A DNA stretch of 64,000 bases from Candidatus Melainabacteria bacterium. Lineage in GTDB: Bacteria; Cyanobacteriota; Vampirovibrionia; Obscuribacterales; Obscuribacteraceae. Positions 1-8,950 of the stretch are shown piece by piece; position 1 is the first letter of the stretch, and the number at the start of each line of letters is the position of its first letter. The notes under the pieces were generated by a model, which saw only the letters and a program-made list of their open reading frames with translations, was not told where the DNA came from and did not search any database. The stretch is from contig JADJWK010000004.1 in assembly GCA_016716405.1 (NCBI GenBank), forward strand, positions 930,001-994,000. Direction: 5' to 3'. The position numbers and the translations under genes are program-made.

Positions 1-2315
1 TATTCAGGAAGACCGAGATTGAGAAAGACTTGCTGGTTGGCTATGAAAAACCTCTGGCAGGCGAAGCGGTCTAGAGGCGCCTCCCGAGCGCGCTCTACCG
101 GTAGCGCCTGGCTGTGCTTCTTGATCTTGCGCTCCACCAGGCTGAAATGATTCTCGGACCAGGTGGTAGTGACGGGCGCTCCGGTATCGAATACCACCTC
201 GAGCCTGTGGTCCCGGCTGCGATTGTCCCAGGTGGTCTCGAAGAATACGAGAGGAACACCCCTTCGCAGGCTGATCTCTGTATGGATCTCGTGCCGGACC
301 AGCCGCTGGCTGCGAGCCAGGGCAGGCATGTCCGCCACATCTTTCTTGCCGGCAAGAAAAGAGCGATCGGGGCTGCGCTCCACCGACTCCGGTATGTCTA
401 TCTCGTGAACCAGCCTCAAGCTGCCCGACAGCGGACCGGGAAGCCCTGCTGCCACGCTTTTGAAACGAGCCACAGGCTCCCTGTCGCCGTATACCGGATC
501 GAAATTGTAAGAGTCCCCGCCATCCCCCTGATCGCGAAATCCAAGGCCGAGCTCGTAATCCCGAACAGTACCATCATCGCTGGCAGCCGCCACCAGCACC
601 CGGCCGCTCTCATCGACACTGACGGTGAGACAACCGTTCGATAGCCGGCTGGTCGAACGCTCGACGATGGCGGCACGAGCCGGTGTACTGCTTTCAGCCC
701 CGCCTGAAAGCAGAGAGACCGAAAAAGCCGGAACCGCACCCGGCCAGATCCATCCGCGGGCCAGACAGATATCTTTGTACAGGGGGACTTTCGAGACCGA
801 GCCGAAAACCTCGGTCTCGACACTGAGCGTGTCTATTTGAACCAAACCGGAATCCCCCAGGAGATCTTCGATATCCGTCATCAGCGGAATATCCATCGGC
901 TCGCCGTCGCTGGCAAGGCCCAGGCGCTCAGGAGGAATGGCAAAGGCGAAGGGCACCGGGGCCGACACTGCGCTCCCGGAGAGATTGAAGACCGCCAGCT
1001 TCTCGACCGGCGCTGCCGGGTCGAGAAGATCCATATGCAGCCGCCCGAAACCGCATTCGTCGGCGACACCGCTGCCGGTGCTTTCTCCAGACGCTCGCCG
1101 CCCGGACCACTCATGAGAGCCGGGGCTTATCAGCTCCTCCCGTATCTGACGGTCGAGGACATCGATGACATCGTGCAGCCCCTGGTAACGCGTGAGCATC
1201 TCCCGATGCACCTCGTCTACACTGCAACCACATATGCTATCGTGAGGCTGATTGCGCAAGAGCAACCGCCAGGCATGCTCGAGCTCCCGGGACGGATAAG
1301 CAACCACTCCCGACCAGGCGAGCAGAGAAAGCAGAGGCTCCGCGATCCGGGAAAGACGCCACTCGCCCAGACGATTCTGGCGTTTGAGATAGAGCCTGGT
1401 AGACAGCACTCCGGCCAGCATGAAAGCCCGGCAGTGCTCCTTCGCAGACCGGTTGTCCCGCAGCTCCCCGCGGATGAGATGGACCAGAGCACCAGGGACG
1501 GTAGCAGCCTCGAGAGCCCCGTCCAGATAATCGCCGAGCTTGACCACGGCCAGCTCGCAACCGTTCAGACCGCCTTTCGATAGACGCGCCAGACGCTCGA
1601 AGTCGGCGGGCGGATAGAGATGATCGCCACCCACCGGCACCAGGGCCGTCGCTCTCAGGGCGGAGGCCGACCGCGCTCTCGAGGTCGGCTCGTCGCCTGC
1701 CTCGATAAAACTCTTCAGATAACCGGCAAGCACCGGCGCCGCCTCTTCGTCGCCGAGAGAAGCGCTTTCGTGAAATGCGGTCTGGTAATAGCCGTCCGGC
1801 AGAAGACAGGCAAGCACTTTGCTACCGTCCGGCGCCTGCCAGAAGAAATCGGGTCCTCGCTCGAGGAGCGGCACCCCGCGCCAGACCACGGCGGTCTTGA
1901 TGCCAAAACCGTTGAGCACCCGGGGCATATCCTGGGTATGACCGAAAGTGTCCGGACAGTATCCCACCATCATGGCACCGCCGAGCTTCCGGGATTGCCG
2001 CAACCCCAGATCGAGATTGCGCACAAGGCTCTCGCCGGAGACAAGCATCTGATCGGCGAGGACATACCAGGGCCCCACCGACAAAGAGCCCTGCTTCACC
2101 AGCTTCTTGAGGCGGGGTCCGAGCTCCGGCGCCACCTCCAGTATGTCCTCCACCGCGCTGGTCTGCCCGTCCAGGTGGAAAGACGAGAGCACCCCGGATT
2201 CGAGATCCTCGATAATTTTGCGAGCCACCGAGACCAGCTGAGTACGATACTTCTCGAAAGACCAGTACCATTCACGGTCCCAGTGAGTATGAAGATAGAG
2301 ACAGAGCTTGCTCAC
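1..2315 (-). CDS. Glycoside hydrolase family 38 alpha-mannosidase, C-terminus cut by the window edge
   Basis: About 771 codons are open from a GTG start at 2315 to the window edge with no stop, so the C-terminus is missing. The N-terminus reads LHTHWDREWYW, the metal-binding HxHWDREW signature of GH38. GYCPDTFGHTQDM near residue 121 carries the expected Asp nucleophile. The middle part has the helical GH38 segment RNQPHDSICGCS, and the later part has the beta-rich region with GDGGDSYNFDP. GH38 enzymes remove alpha-linked mannose from glycans. I see no signal peptide, so the enzyme is probably cytoplasmic. It starts 12 bases after the stop of the upstream sugar-isomerase-like gene on the same strand, which suggests one sugar-breakdown transcript. 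GAGG lies upstream of the GTG. The family is clear; the exact linkage is not. Confidence 0.9.
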   Translation of the reverse strand, partial: MSKLCLYLHTHWDREWYWSFEKYRTQLVSVARKIIEDLESGVLSSFHLDGQTSAVEDILEVAPELGPRLKKLVKQGSLSVGPWYVLADQMLVSGESLVRNLDLGLRQSRKLGGAMMVGYCPDTFGHTQDMPRVLNGFGIKTAVVWRGVPLLERGPDFFWQAPDGSKVLACLLPDGYYQTAFHESASLGDEEAAPVLAGYLKSFIEAGDEPTSRARSASALRATALVPVGGDHLYPPADFERLARLSKGGLNGCELAVVKLGDYLDGALEAATVPGALVHLIRGELRDNRSAKEHCRAFMLAGVLSTRLYLKRQNRLGEWRLSRIAEPLLSLLAWSGVVAYPSRELEHAWRLLLRNQPHDSICGCSVDEVHREMLTRYQGLHDVIDVLDRQIREELISPGSHEWSGRRASGESTGSGVADECGFGRLHMDLLDPAAPVEKLAVFNLSGSAVSAPVPFAFAIPPERLGLASDGEPMDIPLMTDIEDLLGDSGLVQIDTLSVETEVFGSVSKVPLYKDICLARGWIWPGAVPAFSVSLLSGGAESSTPARAAIVERSTSRLSNGCLTVSVDESGRVLVAAASDDGTVRDYELGLGFRDQGDGGDSYNFDPVYGDREPVARFKSVAAGLPGPLSGSLRLVHEIDIPESVERSPDRSFLAGKKDVADMPALARSQRLVRHEIHTEISLRRGVPLVFFETTWDNRSRDHRLEVVFDTGAPVTTTWSENHFSLVERKIKKHSQALPVERAREAPLDRFACQRFFIANQQVFLNLGLPE

Positions 2316-2327
2316 CGGCTTGAATCC

Positions 2328-3196
2328 TCAGCCGCGAACCAGGGGAGCGATGGTGCGCACTCCCTCGTCCAGAGCATCCTCGAGAACGGCAGGCTCGTCG
2401 GCGACGAACTCGTCGTCCAGCTGGATCGAGAAAGCGCCCTGATAGTCGTAGAGCTTCAGGAGCTCGATAAGCTGGCGCCAGTCCACCGTGCCTTTGCCGG
2501 CAAGGCGGTAGCGCCACCAGAGGGGCCCGAACATACCGCTGTCCCGCAGGATGTCCCGGTTGATCTCGACATCGTGGGCTGCCACATGCTCGATGGCGGA
2601 GGTGAAATTAGCCAGGACCTGAAGATAATCGATGCCGAGCCATACACAATCGGCCGGGGAAAAACTCAAGGTGAGCCCCGGACACGTGGATAGCAGATCC
2701 CGCCAGTCTTGCGGCTCCATGGCCCGCCACTTCTTCAGGGAGAGACCACGGGAGGCGCTCGGGGTGGAGAGCCGGAGCACGGGCTTGACCTCATTGCTCT
2801 CGAGGATGTCGACGAGAGGCTCGAACTCTTCCTTGAAGCGCTCTTTCCAGTCTTCGCCGGCACCCGGCTCGATATAGAAGGCGAGCAGTCGGCAGCCCAC
2901 CAGGTTGGCTACTTTAGCCAGCTTCGCCATCATGCCATGGAAGCGCCGGCCGACTTGCGGTCCCCGGGAGTATGCAGATACTCCAGATTGAGGCAGGCGA
3001 TCTGGACGCCTTTCTCCCGCGCCAGCTCGCTCAGCTCCTTGAGATGCTTCTTCTCTTCCGCCTTGAGCGAGCCCTTCGGGGTCGTCTCGAACGGCTCGAA
3101 AGTGTACTCGATACTGGGAATGCCTTTGGCTGCCGCGAGCTCGATGGCTCCCTCCAGGCCAGTACCAAATCTAGTGGCATCAAAACAGAGTTTCAT
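2328..3196 (-). pseudogene. Sugar phosphate isomerase/epimerase-like TIM barrel, split by a frameshift
   Basis: Two adjacent reading frames together make one xylose-isomerase-like TIM-barrel protein of about 290 residues. The N-terminal part (3196 down to 2930, 88 codons) begins MKLCFDATRFGTGLEGAIELA and carries IACLNLEYLHTPG. The C-terminal part (2933 down to 2328, 201 codons) continues with AKVANLVGCRLLAFYIEPG and ends in a barrel-like LYDYQGAFSIQLDDE. The C-terminal frame stays open upstream and reads PQVGRRFHGMMAKLAK, joining naturally after HTPG. One extra G at the C-run 2962-2965 (plus strand) would restore a single protein. The apparent ATGA overlap at 2930-2933 is therefore probably not two genes. 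It lies just upstream of the GH38 mannosidase and may act in the same sugar pathway. The substrate is unknown. Confidence 0.75.
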
Positions 3197-3251
3197 GGCG
3201 CCAGTTTAGCAGATGAAGACCGCCACAACCATGAGATCCGGTTGTAAGAAG

Positions 3252-3890
3252 TCAGAAATGGCTCAGATAAGCGCGCCGCACCGCCGGGTCTCTGATGTCA
3301 TTGAAATCCATGCGGGTCATCTTTTTGACGACAAAACCATAGCGTCGCTTGAGCGAGAGGGTCACCGGCGTGTTCGGGGTGCCGACGATGAGGTCGTAGC
3401 ACTCCTCCCGGGACAGTCCCGCGGTGGGCACGCCATCGACTGCCACGATCTCGTCCTCGGGCATGACCCCGACATCAGCAGCAGGGGTACCCGGGAAGAC
3501 CGTATGGATAAGTGGCGGATAACCGGACACCGAAGTGAACTTCACCCCTATGATGCCGATTCCCCTTTGAATCTCCATGTCGAGCTGGTTCTGACCAGCC
3601 GATGACCGCAACCCGCCCGCTCCGAGCCCGGCGGTGCCGGCCTGCCCCCGGAAAAGCTGGTCGCGAGCCTGGGCTTTAAACTTCTTCTTTTTTTTCGTCG
3701 GCGCCACCACAGCGTTGTGCTGCACCCCTGCCCTCAAGGGATCTTTGTGCTTCTCCTTGAGAGTGTCCATCTTGGGAACGGCAGGCTTGAGCTCCGGCAA
3801 GTCATCCTGAGCGGCAGCGGCGCCCCCGCCGGGCACACCGGCGGCAAGGCAGACGATCAGGTTGATAGCAAGTCTCGAATAGATTCGCAT
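3252..3890 (-). CDS. Secreted PDZ-domain protein
   Basis: A 212-residue protein. Residues 1-27 form a signal peptide (hydrophobic LAINLIVCLAAGVPGGGAAAAQ, likely cleaved after AAAAQ). A basic, low-complexity linker with the run KKKKKFKAQARDQ follows, then a PDZ domain from about residue 110 to 190 with GIGIIGVKF, SGYPPLIHTVFPGTPA and EDEIVAVDGVPT. No protease domain is present, so it is a stand-alone peptide-binding or scaffold protein outside the cytoplasmic membrane. It is transcribed away from mdh and shares the 3891-4071 gap with it. The PDZ call is firm and the partner is unknown. Confidence 0.8.
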   Translation of the reverse strand: MRIYSRLAINLIVCLAAGVPGGGAAAAQDDLPELKPAVPKMDTLKEKHKDPLRAGVQHNAVVAPTKKKKKFKAQARDQLFRGQAGTAGLGAGGLRSSAGQNQLDMEIQRGIGIIGVKFTSVSGYPPLIHTVFPGTPAADVGVMPEDEIVAVDGVPTAGLSREECYDLIVGTPNTPVTLSLKRRYGFVVKKMTRMDFNDIRDPAVRRAYLSHF

Positions 3891-4057
3891 GCCTCTGTTT
3901 TACCCGGAATTCTCCTGCTTTCCATTTACTTTCCAACTCCAGCATATGACAAGCCGGCGAGAACGTCCACTCGAGAACCGGTGCAAGAGCGAACTAATAC
4001 TTAAGTTAGAGCGGATCCTCCTGATCAGGTGCTAACCTGACCCTACTCGATACATAT

Positions 4058-4062
4058 GGAGG
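4058..4062 (+). promoter_or_regulatory. Shine-Dalgarno sequence that favours the GTG start of mdh
   Basis: GGAGG directly abuts the ATG at 4063 but sits 9 bases before the in-frame GTG at 4072. Spacing therefore favours GTG 4072 as the true start. Confidence 0.65.
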
Positions 4063-4071
4063 ATGACAGCC

Positions 4072-5010
4072 GTGAGCAAGGTCACAGTAGTTGGAGCAGG
4101 CAATGTCGGCGCCACCGCCGCCCAGTACATCGCCGAAAAGAATCTCGCCGATGTAGTTCTCATCGACATCGTGGAAGGGCTTCCCCAGGGCAAGGCCCTC
4201 GATCTAATGCAGGCCGCCCCGATCAATTATCACGATCGCAAGATAACCGGCACCAACGACTATGCCGACACCAGAGGCTCGGACATCGTAGTAATCACCG
4301 CCGGTATCGCCAGAAAGCCGGGCATGAGCCGCGACGACCTTCTCAAGACCAATGCCAAGATCGTCCAGGGCGTCGCCGAGCAGACTTTCAAGCACTCCCC
4401 CAACGCTATCTACATCGTGGTCACCAACCCCCTCGACGTGATGACCCACCTGGTCCAGAAAACCACCAAGCTCGACTCCAGGAAAGTAATCGGCATGGCC
4501 GGTGTCCTGGATAGCGCCCGCTTCCAGACCTTCATCGCCATGGAGACCGGTCTCTCAGTCGAAGACGTGAGAGCCATGGTCCTGGGCGGCCACGGCGACC
4601 TGATGGTGCCTGTCACTCGCCTCGCCACGGTCAACGGCGTGCCGATAAGCGAGCTCATGGACGAAGCCAAGATTCACGAGATCGTCGAGCGCACCCGCAA
4701 CGGCGGCGCCGAAATCGTCAAGCTCCTGGGCACAGGCTCCGCCTACTACGCCCCCGGCGCTTCGGTCTCCCAGATGGTAGAGGCGATTCTGAAAGACAAG
4801 CACAGGCTGCTTCCCTGCGCCGTTCACGCCGACGGCCAGTACGGTCTGAAAGATGTCTATATCGGTCTGCCCGCCGTACTCGGCCGCAACGGACTGGAGC
4901 GAATCGTCGAGATCAAGCTCGAAGCCGAAGAGAAGAAAGCTCTTCAAACTTCCGCCGATTCGATCAAGGAGAACATCCAGAAGATGAACGACCTGCTCTG
5001 CGCAGTCTAA
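4072..5010 (+). CDS. mdh: Malate dehydrogenase (LDH-like, NAD-dependent)
   Basis: Interconverts malate and oxaloacetate with NAD in the citric acid cycle. The 312-residue protein (from GTG 4072; ATG 4063 would add three residues) starts with the Rossmann motif VVGAGNVGATAAQ and has the acidic strand end VVLIDI that prefers NAD. ARKPGMSRDDLL is the mobile loop with the Arg expected for malate rather than lactate. VVTNPLDVMT, GMAGVLDSARF (substrate-binding Arg) and LGGHGDLMVP (catalytic His) follow. This is the bacterial type-3 MDH, close to lactate dehydrogenase in fold. It is followed by a strong intrinsic terminator and looks monocistronic. Confidence 0.97.
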   Translation: MSKVTVVGAGNVGATAAQYIAEKNLADVVLIDIVEGLPQGKALDLMQAAPINYHDRKITGTNDYADTRGSDIVVITAGIARKPGMSRDDLLKTNAKIVQGVAEQTFKHSPNAIYIVVTNPLDVMTHLVQKTTKLDSRKVIGMAGVLDSARFQTFIAMETGLSVEDVRAMVLGGHGDLMVPVTRLATVNGVPISELMDEAKIHEIVERTRNGGAEIVKLLGTGSAYYAPGASVSQMVEAILKDKHRLLPCAVHADGQYGLKDVYIGLPAVLGRNGLERIVEIKLEAEEKKALQTSADSIKENIQKMNDLLCAV

Positions 5011-5027
5011 AAGCGTTAACACTGGAG

Positions 5028-5060
5028 GCCCGCGCCTGATCGAGGCGCGGGCTTTCTTTT
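5028..5060 (+). terminator. Rho-independent terminator of mdh
   Basis: A perfect 9-bp GC stem (GCCCGCGCC 5028-5036 with GGCGCGGGC 5044-5052), a 7-base loop and then TTTCTTTT. It lies 18 bases after the mdh stop. Confidence 0.93.
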
Positions 5061-5070
5061 ATAATATAAT
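5060..5070 (+). promoter_or_regulatory. Possible -10 element(s) for the NTF2-like/lspA/rluD run
   Basis: TATAATATAAT holds two overlapping perfect TATAAT hexamers right after the mdh terminator, about 45 bases before the next start codon. No clear -35 box is visible because the terminator stem occupies that place. Confidence 0.4.
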
Positions 5071-5110
5071 GTCGGGTGATCGGGTTGTCACAGGGATCGA
5101 AGGGGAGAAA

Positions 5111-6166
5111 ATGATGGCGTCGAGCAGAGATGCGGCACAACTGATCGCCGCTGCCACCCTGGGCATCGCCGCATTTTTCGGCGGCGCCGCTCCGGCGCAA
5201 GCAGTGGAGACCCCCACCACACTAGCCCCTACAGCCCAGGACGGCGAGTTTTCCCTGGATCCTACCTACGACAAGAACGACAAGGACCGCCGCATCATCG
5301 AGACCATGCTCACCGACATGGAGACCAAGTGGAACGCCCACGAGCTCGACGCGGTAATGCAATACTATGCCGACAATTATGTGAACAATGACGGTCTGGA
5401 CAAGAAAGCGGTGCGAGAGCTGACCAGGGAATTCTGGTCGACTTACCCGGACGCCAGGACCACTTCCCGGACGAAGCAGATCCGTGTCGAAGGTCGTTTC
5501 GCCACGGTGGAGACCAGGGACCTGGCTGTGGGGAACACCGCCAAACCGATGCCGGGCCTTCAATCCCGGGGCGCGCTCACGAGCATCTCGGAAGGGCAGT
5601 ATTACCTCAAGCGTATAGGCAAAGACTGGAAGATCATCGGCGACCGGATCAACTACGAGAAAGTCAGACTGGCCTTCGGCCTGGCCCAGAAGCTCGAGAC
5701 CTCCTTCACTGCCCCGGAGCAGGTAAAGTCGGGACAGGAGTATTCGGCCAAGCTCAAAGTCAAGCTGCCAGCCGACCTGGTAGCCATGGGATCGATCGTG
5801 AGCGAGCCTCTCAAATACCCGCAGCCCCCTCACAAAGACGTCTGGCGGGCCATGGAGGACAACGGGCTGGAGCGCCTGATCCACGCCAACACCTCGAACT
5901 ACAACGAGCTCTTGATGGCGACCATCGGCATCACCGACGGCAACCGGAGAGCCCTCAAAGGCTTCTCCTACCTGACCAGGCGCCTGAACGTCGTACCTGC
6001 CACCGCAGGTGATGACAGCAACGGCACGGACGCCAAAGGCAAGGCGAAGGCCGAAAAAGAAGAAGACAAATCCAGAGCGCCGGTTACCGAAAGCAACCCG
6101 GACACCAATTCGGATGCGGATTCTGATTCTGATTCGGAGCAAAGTCCCGGCGATACGGACGAGTAG
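5111..6166 (+). CDS. Secreted NTF2/SnoaL-like fold protein of unknown function
   Basis: The start chosen is ATG 5111, with AGGGGAG at 5101-5107; an upstream ATG at 5069 has no ribosome site. The 351-residue product has a signal peptide (AAATLGIAAFFGGAAPAQA, cleaved before VET). An NTF2/SnoaL-like domain of about 130 residues follows, with METKWNAHELDAVMQYYAD, FWSTYPDARTTSRTKQI and GQYYLKRIGKDWKIIGDR. A second beta-rich region comes next, then a tail of Asp/Ser repeats (SDADSDSDSEQ). NTF2-like domains bind small molecules or carry varied enzyme activities, and no catalytic signature is clear here. Its TAG stop is followed at once by the ATG of lspA, so translation is probably coupled. Confidence 0.8.
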   Translation: MMASSRDAAQLIAAATLGIAAFFGGAAPAQAVETPTTLAPTAQDGEFSLDPTYDKNDKDRRIIETMLTDMETKWNAHELDAVMQYYADNYVNNDGLDKKAVRELTREFWSTYPDARTTSRTKQIRVEGRFATVETRDLAVGNTAKPMPGLQSRGALTSISEGQYYLKRIGKDWKIIGDRINYEKVRLAFGLAQKLETSFTAPEQVKSGQEYSAKLKVKLPADLVAMGSIVSEPLKYPQPPHKDVWRAMEDNGLERLIHANTSNYNELLMATIGITDGNRRALKGFSYLTRRLNVVPATAGDDSNGTDAKGKAKAEKEEDKSRAPVTESNPDTNSDADSDSDSEQSPGDTDE

Positions 6167-6676
6167 ATGCAACCCGGACGACGTCGCCTTCTCGGACTGA
6201 GCCTGATTCCTCTATCGACGGCCCTGGTCATAGCCCTCGACCAGATCAGCAAAGCCTGGGCGGAAGCCAACTTAACCCAGGGGGCACCGCAGGTCTTCGT
6301 CCCCGGGATTCTCGATTTCTCTCTCACATCCAACACCGGAGTGGCATTTTCTCTGGGCTCCGGGCACGGCTCAACGGTCACCATCCTGGCCAGCGGTCTC
6401 ACCTTGCTGATCGTCGCCTGGTCGATAAAACGCCAGCTCGAGACACCGCCACCGCCGCTGCTTGAGAGCATCGGCATGGGCTGCATCATAGGTGGTGCCG
6501 CGGGCAATCTCATCGACCGTTTCTGCCGCGGGAGAGTTACGGACTTTTTGGATTTCGCCTTCATGACCTTTCCGGTCTTCAATGTCGCCGACGTTCTCAT
6601 CGACGTCGGCATAGGACTGGTGCTGATCGCCGCCATCTCATCCGACAAACGAGAAAAGAGCAATGAGCACCAGTGA
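6167..6676 (+). CDS. lspA: Lipoprotein signal peptidase (signal peptidase II)
   Basis: An inner-membrane aspartic protease that removes signal peptides from diacylglyceryl-modified prolipoproteins. The 169 residues have four hydrophobic segments and the family motifs in order: ALDQISKAW, SNTGVAFSL, GGAAGNLIDRF (first catalytic Asp) and FPVFNVADVLIDVG (second catalytic Asp). The length is typical. It follows the preceding stop with no gap and overlaps the pseudouridine synthase start by 14 bases. The lspA-rluD order is common in bacteria. Likely clients in this window include the lipobox cytochrome c at 11.5-11.9 kb and the TPR lipoprotein at 19.2-19.9 kb. Confidence 0.97.
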   Translation: MQPGRRRLLGLSLIPLSTALVIALDQISKAWAEANLTQGAPQVFVPGILDFSLTSNTGVAFSLGSGHGSTVTILASGLTLLIVAWSIKRQLETPPPPLLESIGMGCIIGGAAGNLIDRFCRGRVTDFLDFAFMTFPVFNVADVLIDVGIGLVLIAAISSDKREKSNEHQ

Positions 6677-7628
6677 GGCCGACGACAGCTACCGGACCAT
6701 CGTGCTCGAGACGCGCAGCGACGTCCAGGCGCCCGGATGCAGGCTGGATCAGTATCTCAGCCGGAAGATTCCGGATCTGAGCCGGGCTCGCATCCAAAAA
6801 CTCATCGAATCCAGCCAGATCGATGTGGACGGCAAACCAGCCAGAGCCTCGCAAAAACTCAAAGGCAACGAGACGATCTCAATCGCTGTTCCTCCGCCCG
6901 AGAGCGTCGATATCGTGCCGCAAGCCATCCGTCTCGATATCGTCTTCGAGGACGACGACCTGATCGTGATCAATAAACAGGTCGGTCTGGTGACCCATCC
7001 CGGTGCCGGCACCAGCTCAGGAACGCTCGTGAATGCCTTGCTTCATCATTGCGGAGAGACCCTCTCGGGAATCTCCGGCGAGCTCAGACCGGGGATCGTG
7101 CACCGGCTCGATAAGGACACATCCGGTCTTCTGGTGGTGGCAAAAAACGATCGGGCCCACCGGGCTCTGGCCTCTCAGATAGCCGAGAAATCGGCACGGC
7201 GCTCGTACACCGCAATCGTCGACGGCGTGCTCGAGAAAGACGAGGGCACCATCGACGAGCCCATCGGACGCCATCCGGCGAACCGCATGAAAATGGCCAT
7301 CAGGGAAGACGGCAGACAGGCACGCACGCATTATCGAGTCCTCACACGCATGAGAGATTTCACCCTGGTGAGAGCGGATCTGGAGACCGGACGCACTCAC
7401 CAGATTAGGGTTCATTTCGCTCATCTGGGTCATCCGGTGGCAGGCGATCTTCTCTATAACAAGAGAGCCAGCGGCGGGCAGAAAGGCAGAGATCGCCTCG
7501 GTCTCGAAGGCCATGCTCTGCATGCTACAAGTCTTTCATTTAGGCATCCTTCGAGCGGCCAGCTGTTAGAATTTAAGGCACCGCTTCCGGACGATTTCGC
7601 GGAAGCCCTGAGCAGTCTGAAACGCTGA
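6663..7628 (+). CDS. rluD: RluA/RluD-family 23S rRNA pseudouridine synthase
   Basis: Converts uridines of large-subunit rRNA to pseudouridine. The 321-residue protein has an S4 RNA-binding domain at about residues 20-85 (RLDQYLSRKIPDLSRARIQKL). The catalytic RluA domain has IVHRLDKDTSGLLVVAKN with the catalytic Asp, and the later GRTHQIRVHFAHLGHPVAGD signature. The S4 domain and length match RluD rather than RluA, but the modified position cannot be read from sequence. It overlaps lspA by 14 bases and is followed 9 bases later by the small LapA-like gene, consistent with one operon. Confidence 0.93.
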   Translation: MSTSEADDSYRTIVLETRSDVQAPGCRLDQYLSRKIPDLSRARIQKLIESSQIDVDGKPARASQKLKGNETISIAVPPPESVDIVPQAIRLDIVFEDDDLIVINKQVGLVTHPGAGTSSGTLVNALLHHCGETLSGISGELRPGIVHRLDKDTSGLLVVAKNDRAHRALASQIAEKSARRSYTAIVDGVLEKDEGTIDEPIGRHPANRMKMAIREDGRQARTHYRVLTRMRDFTLVRADLETGRTHQIRVHFAHLGHPVAGDLLYNKRASGGQKGRDRLGLEGHALHATSLSFRHPSSGQLLEFKAPLPDDFAEALSSLKR

Positions 7629-7637
7629 GAGAAAGCC

Positions 7638-7985
7638 GTGCAAAAAATTCCTGTTGTCCTGAGTATCATACTGACGATTCTGGTGCTGGTCTTCGCCTTC
7701 CAGAACCCCGAGCCTGCCGCCCTCCATCTTTTCGGCGCCGGCTTCAGCCTCTCCCTGGGAATCAGCCTCACCGCCTTTTATATTCTGGGCGCCCTGGCCA
7801 CTTTCAGCCTCTGGAGCATCAAGGCACGCAAAGAGAGCGTTTCGAGAATAACCGAAGAGAAGTGGCAAAAACAGGACCAGAAGCTCGAAGTAGAGATTCA
7901 GTCCGACTATGTGAAGCAACTGGAAGCCAAGATCGAGACCCTCGATACGGCTCTGAAAGCGGCTCTAGCCAGGAAAAAGTCCTGA
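7638..7985 (+). CDS. LapA-domain (DUF1049) membrane protein
   Basis: A 115-residue protein from a GTG start. Two transmembrane helices (VVLSIILTILVLVFAFQNPE and ISLTAFYILGALATFSLWS) are joined by a short loop with the QNPEPAALHLF pattern typical of LapA/DUF1049 proteins. The C-terminal half is a charged coiled coil. In E. coli the LapA/LapB pair tunes lipopolysaccharide synthesis, but a role here is only inferred from the domain. It ends 17 bases before the convergent DUF151 gene. Confidence 0.8.
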   Translation: MQKIPVVLSIILTILVLVFAFQNPEPAALHLFGAGFSLSLGISLTAFYILGALATFSLWSIKARKESVSRITEEKWQKQDQKLEVEIQSDYVKQLEAKIETLDTALKAALARKKS

Positions 7986-8002
7986 CCCTCATTGCCTGCC
8001 GG

Positions 8003-8512
8003 TTACTCTCCGGGCGGGCCCGATGTCCGGAAATCCGAGGCCTTGAGGTGCTCGATGAATTTCTTGAACTCCTTGGCCTCTTCTTCGTCCTTTTCGAAGT
8101 CGGCGGGTATGGTGCCGTCGGCCACCACCTGAGCCGAGACGAATATCGGCGCCTTGGCTCTGAGAGCCAGGGCGATAGCATCGGAAGGGCGCGCATCGAT
8201 AGCTTTGCTCGAGTCGACCCGGGAGTCCTGGACCGAAAGGCGGATGGTGGCGAAATAGGTGTTGGAGGACAGCTCGTTGATCTCCACCCGGTCGACCTTA
8301 TAGCCGAGGGAAGTGATGACGTTGAGCAGAAGGTCGTGGGTTAGGGGCCGCTCGGGCTTGGCTCCATTTTCCAGAGCCCTGGTGATGGCATTGGCCTCGG
8401 CGGCTCCGATCCATATCGGCAGGGCACGGCGCTTGGTGCTGTCGTTGAGCATGACAATCGGGTGCCCGTTGCGGGCGTCCAGAGCGATCGCTGCGACATG
8501 CATCTCAATCAT
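8003..8512 (-). CDS. DUF151 bifunctional nuclease family protein
   Basis: A 169-residue protein. The N-terminal 130 residues match the DUF151 family: LPIWIGAAEANAITRALE, PLTHDLLLNVITSLGYKVDRV, NTYFATIRL and SKAIDARPSDAIALALRAKAPIF. The tail is acidic (EKDEEEAKEFKKFIEHL) and resembles the UVR-like helical ending seen in some members. Related proteins have been described as bifunctional nucleases; activity here is inferred from the family. It is transcribed leftward, opposite to the LapA-like gene. Confidence 0.85.
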   Translation of the reverse strand: MIEMHVAAIALDARNGHPIVMLNDSTKRRALPIWIGAAEANAITRALENGAKPERPLTHDLLLNVITSLGYKVDRVEINELSSNTYFATIRLSVQDSRVDSSKAIDARPSDAIALALRAKAPIFVSAQVVADGTIPADFEKDEEEAKEFKKFIEHLKASDFRTSGPPGE

Positions 8513-8845
8513 TCGTGTTCATTCCCTGATACCAGTATTCCCCTGTTACTCCTTCCTTCTTCCCCTACATTTTACGTTACAAATCTACAGGTTCGCCACC
8601 TTTTATTTATTCCCCGAAGACCCTGAATTTATTTGTGTTGAAGATAAATTTTTCATTGCCGATCCGCCCTCAAGCATGATGCCATGCGGCATTCGGCGGA
8701 GAGCCCCCGAGCACGAACCTCTGATACCCCCGCCATGAGCCGGAAAGCACGATCCTGAAGCTACCAGGATATTGGCTGGAACCGGTCCGGATCATGTAAT
8801 AATATAGCGGTGGTGCGAAGCCCCTCTCCAGACTGTATCCAACCC
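8513..8845. other. Intergenic region with divergent promoters, no gene seen
   Basis: 333 bases separate the DUF151 start from tRNA-Leu. The stretch is richer in A and T than its surroundings and no plausible coding frame was found. It must hold the leftward promoter of the DUF151 gene and the rightward promoter of the tRNA. A TAATAAT box at 8797-8803 with TTGGCT at 8772-8777 (19-base spacer) is the best candidate for the tRNA, but the fit is weak. Confidence 0.5.
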
Positions 8846-8928
<83 letters not shown>

Positions 8929-8950
8929 GATTTTCTAAACTCGAAATAGC

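Noticed and set aside
1620..2693. Plus-strand open frame of 357 codons
   Set aside because: It runs opposite the GH38 mannosidase and the isomerase, both with clear motifs; its own sequence has no recognisable domain.
5069..5110. Upstream ATG start for the NTF2-like secreted protein
   Set aside because: It has no ribosome site, lies in the promoter-like TATAAT stretch, and would put 14 residues before the natural signal peptide.
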